Assembly (NCBI GenBank): GCA_033065855.1
Contig: JAVXUO010001751.1
Span: forward strand, 124,001 to 188,000
Origin: Escallonia rubra
Lineage: Eukaryota > Streptophyta > Magnoliopsida > Escalloniales > Escalloniaceae
Direction of reading: 5' to 3'
Length of the DNA stretch: 64,000 nt
Shown piece after piece: positions 1 through 11,186 of this stretch; the first letter of the stretch is position 1; each line of letters opens with the position of its first letter. A program made the position numbers and the translations under genes. The notes beneath the pieces were generated by a model. The model saw only the letters and a program-made list of their open reading frames with translations. It did no database searches and was not told where the DNA came from.

Positions 1-88
1 GGATAAATGGCACGGCTTTTTTTGGAAATGAGAGCTTGATGGTTTGTGGTTTTCTTTGACAGCTAAAACGCTCAATTGGACACACAAC

Positions 89-1046
89 CACTACAAGAAT
101 ATCGACTTTTAGCGACGGAAATTTCCGTCGTTAAAAGTCGATATTCCGTCGAAAAAACTTTTAGCGACGGACTGTCTGTCGCTAAAAATCCGTGGGTGAA
201 AACCCCGTTACTAAAAGATTAGCGACGGAATTTCGTAATCCGTCGGTAAAAAATTAATATTAACACCGATATTAATTATGTGTAGTACAGTAATTCTCTA
301 GGCATTTTTTATTACGATCGATGGAATTATTTTTAGTGACGGAATTAATCAATCTACACATCAACAACATCCATTGACTGAAACTCTTCGGTCTACCCAA
401 CACCCACAAAGCGATGGTCGGCGACAGTGGGGACCGATCGATGGCGTCGGGGCCACGGTGGTGACCGATCAATGGCGTCGGGGCCACGGTGGTGACAGAT
501 CGGTGGCGCCGGGGCATCGTGGTGACAGATCGGTGGCGTCGGGGAACGGTGGTGACAGATCGGTGGCGTCGGGGGGCGGGGGAGACAGATCGGTGGCGTC
601 GGGGCACGGTGGTGACAGATCGGTGGCGTCGGGGCACGGTGGTGACAGATCGGTGGCGACCGGCGATGATGGTGACATGACGACGACGTGAGAGAGACCG
701 ACCGGCGGCAGCGGAGATGCGGTAGATCGAGAGTGACTAGCCACCGCGGAGATGTGGGTTGAGTAGGGTGGTCGTGAGTCGTGGCTTATTGATTTTGGTA
801 GATCTGTGAGAAAGAGAGAGATTTGAGAGAAGGAGGCTGTGAGATTTGAGAGGAGGCAGGTGAAAAGAAGAGAAATGTAACCCTAAAATTCACAGATATA
901 TAGACAAATAACTGGGTAAACCCTAAAAGGCCGTCTTTAGCGACGGATTTTTAGAGACGGAACATATGTCGCTAAAAGGCACTTTTAGCGACGGATTTAG
1001 TTCCGTCCCTAAAAATCCGTCGCTAAAAGGTCATTTTCTTGTAGTG
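89..1046. mobile_element. Non-autonomous CACTA (En/Spm) element, 958 bp
   Basis: The element starts CACTACAAGAAT and ends TTTTCTTGTAGTG, the inverted termini of CACTA transposons. It is flanked by a perfect 3-bp target duplication AAC (86-88 and 1047-1049). Both subterminal regions carry many direct and inverted copies of TTTTAGCGACGGA, the expected transposase-binding type of repeat. It has no transposase. The middle is a GC-rich 30-bp tandem array and a purine-rich stretch. Both ends and the duplication are visible, so the boundaries are firm. Confidence 0.93.
435..660. repeat. 30-bp GC-rich tandem repeat inside the CACTA element
   Basis: About seven copies of a 30-bp unit with core GATCGGTGGCGTCGGGG alternate with short GGTGGTGACA linkers. 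Every frame through it stays open on both strands because of the period (30 is a multiple of 3). Apparent proteins here are artefacts. Confidence 0.85.
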
Positions 1047-1169
1047 AACATGTGTTGCTACAAGCTTGTATGCAAGAGACTTTGTTCTAGTGATGTTATC
1101 ATAGACATCCGGCCTTGTATTAGTGAATATGAGGTTTTTGATGGTACTGATGCAACTTGTATCATGTAA

Positions 1170-2954
1170 ATTGTAATGAGACAGTATTCGTTGGTTGGTG
1201 ATGCTTAGCAACCAGACTATATGAACAGAGCCGTATCATGTAACATTCAATCGTGTAGCAATCTATCTGGTCGACTTGCAATTAAAGTTTTTCATTTTTG
1301 CGTTCTGAATTGCTTCATTCAAGATCAGCTTTGACTTGGCCATGACCACAAGAACATAATGTCACAGACTGTTTTACAAGGAGGCCATTTTAAGCGCTTA
1401 TTGGACGCTTACTTGGCGATGGATGGACAAGGTCTCCGAAATGTTCCGCATCTCTCTACACTATGGTTTCTTGTACCTATGGGCATATTCTAGAGTAACA
1501 TAGGGGATAATTCTAGAAATGTGCAAGAGTATTCTAGGAAGAGTCTAGAATGGTAGAGAATAGCGAAGAGACATGTAAATATTGTAGAGAGTTCTAGAGG
1601 GTAGATGTGAATCATAGGATGAAATGTATCTCCACCGTCCGTTGAGGAGGTGGACTAGTATATAAAGCCAAGGCCACACTTGGCCAAGTATCCTAGTACA
1701 AGCTTTCTCTAAGTAATATAGTGGGATTCATTCCCCAAACTCTTGTTTCTTCTTGTTCATTTTCTTCTAACATCGCGCAGCTAGCTTAAGGGGTAGGCTG
1801 ACTTAGCGTACAAGTGGGGGCTTGATCTAGCTAAGTGCTACATGGTCGACTTAGGATAGTCTTTAGTACCGTGACAATAAGATGCATCTGTAGTATATAT
1901 AACATGAGCACCGACAGGCTTAAAAACATGACTGCATTAGCTTTGACTTGCTCATGACCACAACAACAACAAAAACCATCATTCCATATCAACAACTTCT
2001 GGCAAAAAAAAATTACCCCGATGATAGTTGTTCCACAGTTCAATAGTTCTTGTTTGTTTGGACATATAAGAAAGAGGTCAACAGAAAAGAAGTGGTGAAG
2101 AACATCGAAAGTACCAAAGAAAGCAAGGCAACAATGATGAAAATGTGCATAATTTGGTTTAAAAGCCAAACAAAATTATAATCATATAATCCTTACCCAC
2201 TTCCATAACCCACCTCATACTCGATAACACAAACCCATTTCAACTACTGCAAAATCATGGGCAAAACAATAATAGTAAACCTTTTCTTCTTGTTCCCAAA
2301 TAACTTCACAACTACCTAAGTGCTATGCGCAGCTTCATGTCCAGCACCGCCGGCATCACCTCCCTTTTCAAAATTTACTTTAGCCAGCTCCAACTTCTCC
2401 TTCATTACCAGCTTCAGTTTCATCACCGCCAACATCACCTCCATCTCCAACATTACCTTCAGCTGCAAGTCCAACTCCTTCATTACCAGCTTCAATTTCT
2501 GCACCGCCACCTCCATTTTCACAACAACAAAACTCTACAATGTTTGCAGTTCACCGTGCAGGTATAGTGGAATTGATAAAACTCTTGAGAAAGGAGACAT
2601 TGATCACGGAATATAGAACGGCAAAGAAGAGTTTCCAAGCGTCATCGTTGGGCTCTTTGAAGTAGAGTTGGGGCCCAAAGCTGAGGCTTGAACAGCCATG
2701 GCAATGTCCGCAAATCTTTCGAACGCGTAAGGTAGTAAGAGCTTGCCTATAAGAATGAGATCAAAAACCAACGCATATGTCTACTTGTAAGTTCAAAGTG
2801 AGGAGTCACTTGTGAGTTCTATTTGTTGCAGAATAGTGAAGTTATTACATATGTCAACTTTTCAAATTTGGAGGGAAATTAAATGTTTACTGACGATAAT
2901 TATTTATAACAAGTTGTGCATCTAGTATAAGAGGGTGGGTCAAGAGCCTTGCCA
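1170..2954. other. Non-coding flank with an LTR-like stretch and a low-complexity patch
   Basis: No convincing gene is present. 1480-1830 resembles a plant LTR: TCTAGAA-type repeats, then a TATA-like AGTATATAAAGCC near 1659 and a transcribed leader. I cannot fix its ends or a TSD. 2325-2530 is a run of related CTTCATTACCAGCTTCA units that reads on the minus strand as Gly/Glu/Asn-rich low-complexity peptide. It may be a decayed coding remnant. Confidence 0.35.
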
Positions 2955-5680
2955 TATTAGGGTCTGTTTGAAATCACTTACAATTTTGGTTTTCAGTTTC
3001 AAAAAAAAAAATAAGAACTAAAATAAGTTTAGTTTTTATTTTTTACAAAAACAAATGAGTGTTTGATTATCTAGTTTTTATTTATGAGTTTTTTCTTTGG
3101 TGGTGGTGGTAGCGGTCTTGGTGGCGGCGACAACGGCGACATGAGAGTAGAGGCGGAGGTGGCGTTGGTGGCGGCGGTCTCAAAACAAAAAGGTGGTGGT
3201 GGTCTCTAAACAAAAACAAAAAAAAACTGGAAACCTAAAACTCCAAAATGAGCGTAACACCCCAGAATTTTTTTTTATATCAGGATATTTGTGTAAGTAT
3301 GAAATAGAATGTATGGTGACTTTGGATTAAATAGTGGGCCTAAAAAAAAAAAATCAATTTAAAATTTCCTTCCGGGAAAGTGGGTTGTGGAATTGGATTT
3401 GAGCTTTAGTTTGACCCATTTATAAGTTATAGGAATTTAGTGGGTATTGTGCAATTCTAATTGTTTTAGGAATATAATTACATTCCTTTTAGGGTGATGA
3501 TTTATGTACATTATAATTCTTAGGAGCATAAACTTTAGAAGAGCCTCCAAAGAATCTCTAAGAAGAACACTCTTCAGATTTTGGTCATCACATCGAGGTA
3601 AGAGCTTATTTTGATATTGGGATTGAGGTTTATGGTAAGAACCGCATAAGTTAATGTGATTGATAGCTTCTGATTGAAAGTTTGGGTACTATTGTATTAG
3701 GGTTTTTGATATAATTTGTTTGAGAAGATCAAAGACTTGAAGTTGATCGATCTGTGCAACTGAGGTAAGGGTTTTCTCACGTATTTACCCCATCTAAATT
3801 CTGATTATCGATCCGTTTGTCAATTGATTTATTGTTTAAAGAGATCTATTGATTCTTTAGAACCCTAATTACATTCTTGATCGTTACGCTAGATAGTTCT
3901 TTATACTTCCGATTATTGACTTTGATTCGTGATCTTTTTGTTGTAAATCCTTGTAACAACTTTAAGAGTTCATAACTTTTTCATCCCTTGTCCAATTTCA
4001 GTGTTATTACACTTTTTGAAAACCTTAGCTAGTGGAATTCAACTTTTTAATTTTGGGTTTTCTGAAATTCCAAGTGATAGATATTAGAAAATAGACCTAA
4101 ACATTTTTATGCTTATATTTCTACCAATTCAAGTCAGCCAACTTCGATTAATTGTATATTATTTTTTTATCATTGGTTTTTAAAGATATTGGACATTATG
4201 AAATCCTTGAAGAGTCTTATTCAACTTTGTAGTTTAATATTTTATCAGAATCCATTTGGTTTTTGGTCAAAATTGAGTTTGAAAGTTATTTATCAGTGCA
4301 AACCTTTCTGTTTTTCATACTGTAAATCAGCCCATTTCGATTTATTCTATCTCCTTTGTTTCTCGTTGGTTTTTCATGATTATAGACAATCTGGAAACCT
4401 TAAATAATCCTCTTAAACTTCTTAGTTTTATGTTTCATCAGAATAAATCTAGTTTCTGATCGAAATTCAGTTTGAAAGTTATTCGTCGGTGCAAAAGTTG
4501 TTGTTTGACACTGCAAATCAGCTTACTCTGACTTACTCCATCTTATTCGTTTCTTATCCAAATTTGATGATCTTAGACATTAACGAGTCCTCTTCCTTTG
4601 AGTTATCTTAGAATTTGTTGATTTCATTGTTGAAGTTAGCCCTTGAATAAAACTATTCTCCATAGAATCGTGTGAACGAGAATGACTTTGTCGGCTTCTA
4701 ACTCTTGGTGTTTATTAAGTTGATTTGGTATATGTTTTTATATCTGGGGCGAGCCATGTCACAGTGTATGTGACTTATCTATTTCTGACTTACCCACGTG
4801 GATTGGAACGTGGGCTAGCTCAGCGGGATGAGCTAGAGATCGCGATCTTACTTTCTGAACCTTGTCTCACGTGTCAGTGATGGCACGCGTGACACATTTC
4901 TGAATGGCTCCCGTGGTCTTCGTCTTTGTTCTGATTGAACATTTAGATTTTGATATCTGATCTATTTGAAGATATTTTCGAACTTATCTTAAGTATTATT
5001 GAATTCACTAGAGTCTTTTTGAAACATAAGATATCATTATCAGAGCTTATGGAAACATTTCGAACTTAATATTGTATTGTCCGCTGGTACAAGCTATTTG
5101 ACCTTGTTTCTAATTTGATTTCTGAATTGAAAATTAGTGCATTGGTTTTGGTACTTGCCATGCACCTTGGTATCGTACTTTATCAACTCCAAGTACTATT
5201 ATTGATATAGCGTGCTTTGTGCTCTGTGGGTGGGTGTGTGCGATTATCTTTACTGGGCTTTGTGCTCACCCTTTTTACTGTCAGGTTATCAGCCAGTGTT
5301 TGGAGCTGTGCAAAGGATTATAAGGCATGGCTAAGTAAGAAGCTTTTTAGGGAAGGATTTTCCTTTTATATTTATTGTACGAATAGATTTTGCTTTAGAT
5401 TTTATTTTGGAACTCCGTGTATGAGAAATTGAGGTCAATGTAACAGTTTTAAGCTGGTGCGGCATTTATTGATGTTTATTGGAGACTTATTCTTAGATGC
5501 TCTGAATACCCAATTGGGAGACTTTTGGATATTTTGAGGTTTTTACCTTCGTTTATTTGAAATTAACGCTTTGAAAAATCGGGGCGTTACAATGAGAGTT
5601 TTCAAAAACAACCCTATTTAAAATTATGGTTTTCAAAACTGAAGAAAAAAAATAAAAACTGTGTCAAACACGAAATAAAA
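2955..5680. mobile_element. Foldback-type non-autonomous element (TTTGGTTTTCAG family), copy 1
   Basis: The left part (GTTTGAAATCAC, then TTTGGTTTTCAGTTTC with A/T runs) is echoed in inverted form at 5620-5680 (TTTTCAAAACTGAAG, CTGTGTCAAACAC). A GC-rich GGTGGTGG core lies between. A second copy with the same organisation lies at 45062-45640. The termini are imprecise because the inverted repeats are A/T rich. A 2.3-kb sequence is inserted at 3253-5590. Confidence 0.5.
3253..5590. mobile_element. Nested insert with GTAACACCCC / GGGGCGTTAC termini
   Basis: The insert begins CGTAACACCCC and ends GGGGCGTTAC, a 10-bp inverted pair with one mismatch. The direct repeat AATGAG flanks it at 3247-3252 and 5591-5596, consistent with a target duplication. 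The 2.3-kb interior is AT rich, has internal diverged repeats (for example three versions of TTTGAAAGTTATT at about 4280-4480) and no coding sequence I recognise. The superfamily is uncertain because the termini are short. Confidence 0.55.
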
Positions 5681-6044
5681 ACTGGAGGTGGGAGTAACCC
5701 AAGGTGAATGATTTACAAGAAATGACTATAGCTACTAATTCATGTAATTTATAGTCAATGAATTAAAAAAGGTTATAACTCAAAGTGCAAAATATGCTTA
5801 ATCATATAATCAACAAACAAGAGTACTCATGTTTTGTAACCTGGTATCTTTTTGAATTTTATTAATTTTCTAATTTTAAAAATGCTAGCCAAACAAGTTA
5901 AGACATGTTTCTCAATGCCCCGGAATGACTTTGAACATTCTCATAATTGTAAAAACAAAAACAAGAAAAACTGGAGTAGGTGATAAATCCCCAAATGTAT
6001 ATATGTTTGTGTGTATGTGTAGATATGTATAATAATTTGACCAA
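5681..6044. other. AT-rich intergenic stretch
   Basis: I see no gene, RNA or element ends here. The sequence leads into the TA tract at 6045. Confidence 0.5.
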
Positions 6045-6046
6045 TA

Positions 6047-6110
<64 letters not shown>
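6045..6110. repeat. (TA)n microsatellite
   Basis: An almost pure TA dinucleotide tract directly abuts the left terminus of the TIR element that begins at 6111. It is the first of five such tracts bounding the TIR elements to 16322. Confidence 0.95.
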
Positions 6111-6299
6111 AGGGAAAAGTGAATATAAGGCTAGCCTCACGCAACTTGCGTGAGGCTAGCGCTAAAACGACGTAGTTTTATAAAACAAATAGTCTTTTTT
6201 TTCCTATTTCTCTCCCTCTTTCTCTCCCCCCTTCCCACGATTTTCTTCCCATCACCGTCTCTCCGTCTCTCTGTCGCAGGCCGAAGCAACCCAACCCGC

Positions 6300-6470
6300 C
6301 AATCTTCCTGCGCCGGCCACCATCACACCCACCGTCGTCCATAACCGCCCCAATCTTCCTGTGCCGGCCACCATCACACCAACCGTAGCCCATCACCACC
6401 CCAACCTTCCCGTGTCGGTTACCATCACGCCTACTGTCGCCCATCACCGCCCCAACCTTCCCGTGCTAGC
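6300..6470. repeat. About 51-60-bp tandem repeat (GCCGGCCACCATCACACC unit)
   Basis: Three to four diverged copies contain GCCACCATCACACC..CCGTCGTCCATAACCGCCCC-type sequence. The 166-codon open frame from 6361 starts inside this array and has no recognisable domain. It is probably captured or low-complexity sequence, not a gene. Confidence 0.7.
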
Positions 6471-7447
6471 AAAATCTCATACCGAAATCACAAAGGATGG
6501 TCATCAATGGTGGTGCCAGCACCACCAATTTTTCCATCGCGAAGTGTATTTTACCTCTGTTGCAGTGCTTGATTTTGACGCACATATTAAAAATCAGCCA
6601 TTGCTTGTGTTATCTCTCTGTTATGTTTCTCTGCGGGGGAATGTCAGTCTCTGTGGTAGTGAAGGTTGCTGGTCTGCATTAAGAGAAGGTGGGTGTGATG
6701 GGGGCGACAGTGGCTGGATTTTGACGACAGTCCTGAAGCTCGTGGGGGGTGGAAACTATGAAGGTAGTGGGTTGGTAAAGACCTTTTTTGTGGCAAGAAT
6801 GGCTCTTGACGGTTGCCAACAATGGAAGGTTGGTAGTCTATGGCAGAGATGGTGGGTGTGATCACTACAAAGAATAAGCCCTTGAGTGACGGATTTTCCC
6901 GTCCCTAAAGGCCGTATATCCGTCGCTACAACTTCTAGCGACGGATAAACCATCGCTAAACGTCCCTCGTATAAATGGCCGTTGCTATAAGTTTTGCGAC
7001 GGAATTATAAAATCCGTCGTCTAATATAGAAATTTTGGCGACGGAATTATTTCTGAATTAGCGACGGAATATCAGTCGCTAATTATGTTTTACGTACTTT
7101 AATTTATTTTCTTTTTTTTTTTTTTTTCGACGGGATAAAATGTTTAGCGACGGAATTAATCCGTCGCTAAAAGTTAAAGTCATTTTTTAATTTTTTTAAT
7201 TTTTTAATGCCCAAACCTGTAATAAAAAATTCAAACCAATTGGGTCCCATCCTCCATCAACAATCTCAATATATCAAATGCACGATTAACAATCTAAAAT
7301 CATCGATTAACAAATCATCGATCAATAATCACAATTAACAACCTAAAATTATCAAACAAATAGTCAATGTTCACAACATTGTTCAAAATGTACATATCCG
7401 ATGCGATTAACTTAACATATTGCCTAATTACGCCTCATAGTTCAACA

Positions 7448-7884
7448 TTAGGAGAAAGGCTTTTCACAAGTGCTTTGATCAAACACGCTGACTTGAAAAC
7501 GCATTTGCCCCATGTGTTGAAAGACTACAAAGTCTCCTAGATGGAGGTCATGTTGTTGCACGAATTCGTTCCAACCCTCTTCGAAGCAAAGAACCTCTTG
7601 GCCAACCTTCTTCTTCAATTTAACAAGCCATGACCCCTTGCGGCTGGTTAAAGTTGCTTCAAATCTCAATGTGGTAAGCAATCGCCAAAATGCTACCGGT
7701 ATGGCCTAACATATTCATAATACAGTAAGACATGTAAGTTTTTAACCAAAGATAAAACTTTTAACACACACGAAAACATAGAGAAAGCGGGATGACATAC
7801 AAGTTCTGTATGAAAACTAGGCATCATGACCTTGAAGAAGTGCCTGTTGACTGAAACGTCCCTGTTCACCGAAGCATAAGCCAT
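7448..7884 (-). pseudogene. Captured B3 DNA-binding domain gene fragment (REM-like)
   Basis: Two minus-strand exons are visible: 7884-7801 (MAYASVNRDVSVNRHFFKVM..., the first B3 strand) and 7705-7448. The second starts AIPVAFWRLL, continues ...SWLVKLKKKVGQEVLCFEEGW and ...HDLHLGDFVVF, and ends in a stop. The junction GAACTT|GTATGT / TGTTAG|GCC is a proper GT-AG intron in phase 0. B3 domains of the plant REM family bind DNA in the nucleus. The copy holds nearly one complete domain with no internal stop. It lies entirely within a CACTA element and lacks the rest of any REM protein. It is most likely a transduplicated fragment, not a functional gene. Transcription is not shown by the sequence. 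Confidence 0.78.
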
Positions 7885-8794
7885 TTAACCTACTTTAACA
7901 TGAAAAACCAATCGATGATTATTCAATCGACGAGCATCAATTTCATAGCTGAATTAAATCTATCAAATTATGTTAAAGTGATGCTAAAAAAATAGATCCA
8001 CAGTGAGTTGTAGCTAAAATGACTACCACAAAAATCTCAACTACGCACATCATCATTTCACCACCCAAATAGCCACCTATGTCACGGAAGGTATTAACGT
8101 GGCTGCGATGTGGAATTTAGAGAGGAAGTTGCCGATTTAGGTAGTCTATACATAGCGTTAGTTAAGATTTAGGTAGTCTATACATAGAGGTCCTGGTGGG
8201 AGGTCTATATAGCTGGAAAATAGTTGTGATTTCTATCAATATTTAATTATGCCTGATCCTCAAGCTTTCTTAATTATGTTATGCAATAGGTTATCGATTC
8301 TGCTTATGCGACTTGTAAAGTTGAATCATAGAGCCAGTCAAAAAAGAACAATGTAATAATGACAGAGCAGTTTTCATTTCAAACGATGCAAATATAGGAT
8401 TCAAATATCTTGTTTGGAAGGTTCTGATTGCCTGAATTGAATAGTGAAACTGAAAAAAGATCGTACATTTTCTACAAAGAAGTCAAAAACAATATCACTA
8501 CTAGAATGCAGTTATGAAGTTAAAGCTGTGAATTTTAAATTAAAGCTGTGATCAAAGCAACCGTGCGTACCCTTTGTTTGGATGGCCTTTTTGGAATGTC
8601 TAAAATTTTGTGATGGAGGCTGACCCAGAATGCAGTATTTGGAGGCTCCTAATGTTTTTGTTTTAGCTCCATGTCTTTTGTTTAGTGTTTACTGTTTAAT
8701 AGAGCAGCTGCTAGCCTTATGGGAGAATGGCTTATGATTTCTCGCTAATTTCCTAAAGTTCTATACCCGTTTAAATTCTATTGTGTTGGAACAG

Positions 8795-9327
8795 GTATAT
8801 GACGTGACAAAGTTCTTGGATGATCATCCTGGTGGTGATGAGGTTTTGTTGTCAGCCACAGGTACATTATGTTGTAGGATTAATTAGACGCTGATGTTTA
8901 TGTTTCAAGTGTAACGATATGTTTATCTTCTTGCACATGGAAGTTTGCTTTAAGTTTTCAAGTCTTAACTTTGGACTCTTGACTGTTGAAGAAGCTGATG
9001 TCCTGGGAACGAATTGAAGCCAACTTATATGTGTATCTAGATTTCGGTCCAATGCTCCTAATGGTGTGTCGTGCAGGAAAGGACGCAACTGATGATTTTG
9101 AGGATGTCGGCCATAGTAGCAGTGCAAGAGCAATGATGGACGAATTCTTTGTGGGCGAAATTGACACAGCAACCATCCCCTCCAAGACCACTTACACTCC
9201 TCCCAAGCAGCCTCACTAAAATCAGGATAAGACATCAGAGTTCATCATCAAGCTTCTACAGTTCTTAGTTCCCCTGGCAATCTTAGGTGTTGCTGTTGGC
9301 ATCCGTTTCTATACCAAATCAGCCTAA
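8795..9327 (+). pseudogene. Captured cytochrome b5 gene fragment, exons 2-3 with a nonsense codon
   Basis: Exon 2 (8795-8861) follows an ACAG acceptor and encodes VYDVTKFLDDHPGGDEVLL, with the HPGG haem-binding motif. Exon 3 (9077-9327) encodes ATGKDATDDFEDVGHSSSAR with the second haem-ligand His. It ends in the hydrophobic tail LLQFLVPLAILGVAVGIRF that anchors these proteins in the ER membrane. The intervening intron (8862-9076) is retained. The first exon, which carries the N-terminal start, is absent. A TAA at 9217-9219 replaces a codon just before the membrane tail. In plants cytochrome b5 passes electrons to desaturases, hydroxylases and P450s. This copy is a broken passenger of the CACTA element. 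Confidence 0.88.
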
Positions 9328-11146
9328 GAATTGAGTGTATCGGGGAATTTGAACACCTTAGTAATAAGTTTATGTTGGCAGTCAAAACCCCAGCTATTTG
9401 TTGCTCTACATTGGAACTGTTACATTTAAGTAGTGGGAGGCTTGACTTAGATCTAGTAATGAGTATGTGCTTGTATTCTTTTCTGCCTGCTTTCTGAGAC
9501 TTGAGATTGCCTATCTTCATCATTCAAGTGCGTTATGGGGATCTGCCATTTTTGGACTAGACCTTGAGAAATAGTCTTAGGTTTTCTCTTCTCTTGTTTG
9601 ATGTTTCTTTTATGCACACCAAGCTTCTTGTTCTTGTTATTTTTGTTTCTAAATTGAGCCAAGGGTTGTATATGCAGGCTGGGCATGCTAGAAATGATCT
9701 TGTATTGGGCTATGAATGTCACCTCCATGAGGCTGAGATCTCTGGAGTGACGGAGCTTCTGCTGTCTTGTTTGTCCAATAGTTCATTCGTGTTAACTAGT
9801 CAAACGGTCAACTCCCAAGTCCCAACTGCCCTTTGCCAAGTGTCCACAATCCCCCTGCCAGTTGGCAGTTCGAGGAACCCAAAATTAGATCCACATGACT
9901 TGACATTTAAATGTTGCTTTCTCATTTCTTTTTCTTGGATGGCGACTTAATATTGTCTTTGTTTATCCTGGCACAATGGTGAACTCCAAGACAACGTATA
10001 GATCAAGATCTGATCCATTGACCAAGAATACAGCTCCAAATTTCGTTTAACTGCATCACTTGTACCAGGCAAAATTGGTATCAATGGTGGATTTACACTT
10101 ATATCTAGGTTGGTGAAGTTTGAGCTGATATGCGAAAGAGATAACTAAAACTATTATATTAGTGATGAGTACGCTAATTTAGGGCAATTGACAAATTAAC
10201 AAAAAATTGAACTTAAATTGACATACGAATCTAAATAAACCAGGCATAATTTAGGGCATGTAACCTAAATTGAAGACAAAATAACAAAAAATTCAGATAA
10301 TTTAGGGCAATTGACATACAAATCTCGAGGTGGGTACGACGGCGGCGGCATTGGTGGTGCAGCGGCAGTAGTGGGTTTCGTTGCGCGGCGATAGTGGTGG
10401 GTTTCGTTGCGGGGCGACGTGGAGGGCTTTGTGGGACGGCCGGAGTGCAAGGCTTGGTGGCGCGGCGTCGGGTGGGGGACGGGAGTGTCGCCGGAGCTGG
10501 GTCGCCGTAGAGAAGGGTTGCCGGAGGTGAGAACGGCGGTGGGTGGGTGAGAGCAGGTATTCAGAGAGAGAACGGGGAGAGAGAAAGAAACCAGATCTAT
10601 TTTTAAATGGAGGATCTTTAGCGACGGAATAACACCGTCGCTAAAACTCCGTCGGTGAATGTCTTATTATAAAGACTTTTTGCGACAGACTTTTTAGCGA
10701 CGGTTTTATTCCATCGTTTCAATAATTTAAAAAAAAACTCAAAATTACTAATTTTATAAAATTATTTAGCGACGGTAGATTCGTCGCTAAAAGTCCGCCG
10801 TTAAAAATACTTTTACCGACGGTGTCTTCCGTTGGTAATAGTATTTTGCAATGGATTTTTAACGACGGGATATTCCGTCGCTTAAAGACATGTTTAGCGA
10901 CGGAATACCTTCCGTCGCTAAAACTCCGTCGCCAAATACATATTTTCTTGTTGTGGATGGTGGCGGTGGCTTGCTATTGCCTGCGACAGAGTGAAGGAAA
11001 CAAGGAGAAAAACAACGAAAAGGGATAGAGAAAACAAGAAAAGAAAAATCGACTACATTTGTTTTAACAAAACTTTATCAAAATTACGCCGTTTTAGCCG
11101 CTAGCCTCACGCAAGTTACGTGAGGCTAGCCTTATATTCGCTTTCC

Positions 11147-11148
<2 letters not shown>

Positions 11149-11183
<35 letters not shown>
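11149..11183. repeat. (TA)n microsatellite between TIR elements 1 and 2
   Basis: A pure TA run forms the only sequence between the right end of one TIR element (CTTTCCCC) and the left end of the next (GGGAGCTGATCC). Confidence 0.95.

Positions 11184-11186
<3 letters not shown>

Larger units (their letters stand above)
1..1169 (+). pseudogene. 3' exon of an unrecognised gene, split by a CACTA element
   Basis: A splice-acceptor-like TTTGACAG ends near position 62. The coding frame that follows (AKTLNWTHN) resumes after the CACTA element at 1047-1049 and continues MCCYKLVCKRLCSS to a stop at 1167-1169, ending ...DGTDATCIM. Removing the element and one AAC copy leaves one uninterrupted frame, which suggests a true terminal exon. 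With the element in place, the right terminal repeat is open and in frame with the downstream part. I do not recognise the protein family. The sequence after the stop looks like 3'UTR. The upstream exons lie outside the window. Frame continuity is seen directly; the gene status is inferred. Confidence 0.35.
6863..10955. mobile_element. CACTA element (4,093 bp) carrying B3 and cytochrome b5 gene pieces
   Basis: The left terminus is CACTACAAAGAAT and the right terminus is TTTTCTTGTTGTG. A perfect 3-bp target duplication GAT flanks it (6860-6862 and 10956-10958). Subterminal TTTTAGCGACGGA motifs are dense at 6885-7170 and 10615-10935. No transposase is visible. The interior carries an antisense B3-domain gene fragment (7448-7884), a sense cytochrome b5 fragment (8795-9327) and a GC-rich stretch at 10320-10560. 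The element is nested inside TIR element 1. Confidence 0.9.
6111..11148. mobile_element. TIR element 1 with 58-bp inverted termini, hosting a CACTA element
   Basis: The left end, starting GGGAAAAGTGAATATAAGG at 6112, is matched in inverted orientation at 11091-11148 (GGGGAAAGCGAATATAAGG when reversed). Similarity continues through the internal palindrome CTAGCCTCACGCAA...TTGCGTGAGGCTAG for about 58 bp on each side. The element sits between (TA)n tracts, so a TSD cannot be told from the target repeat. Its own payload is 6170-6862 plus 10956-11090. The middle is a later CACTA insertion with its own GAT duplication. The superfamily is undetermined; the TIRs and cargo resemble Pack-MULE or MITE structure. 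Confidence 0.8.

Noticed and set aside
374-744. Several overlapping open frames rich in DRSVASGHGG or DATDLSPP repeats
   Set aside because: They are by-products of a 30-bp tandem repeat open on both strands inside a non-autonomous CACTA element.
1831-2169. 112-codon minus-strand Cys/Leu-rich frame
   Set aside because: No domain, no gene context, and AT-rich composition typical of chance frames.
8795-9327. Working cytochrome b5 gene
   Set aside because: The first exon is absent, a stop precedes the membrane anchor, and the locus lies inside a CACTA element.
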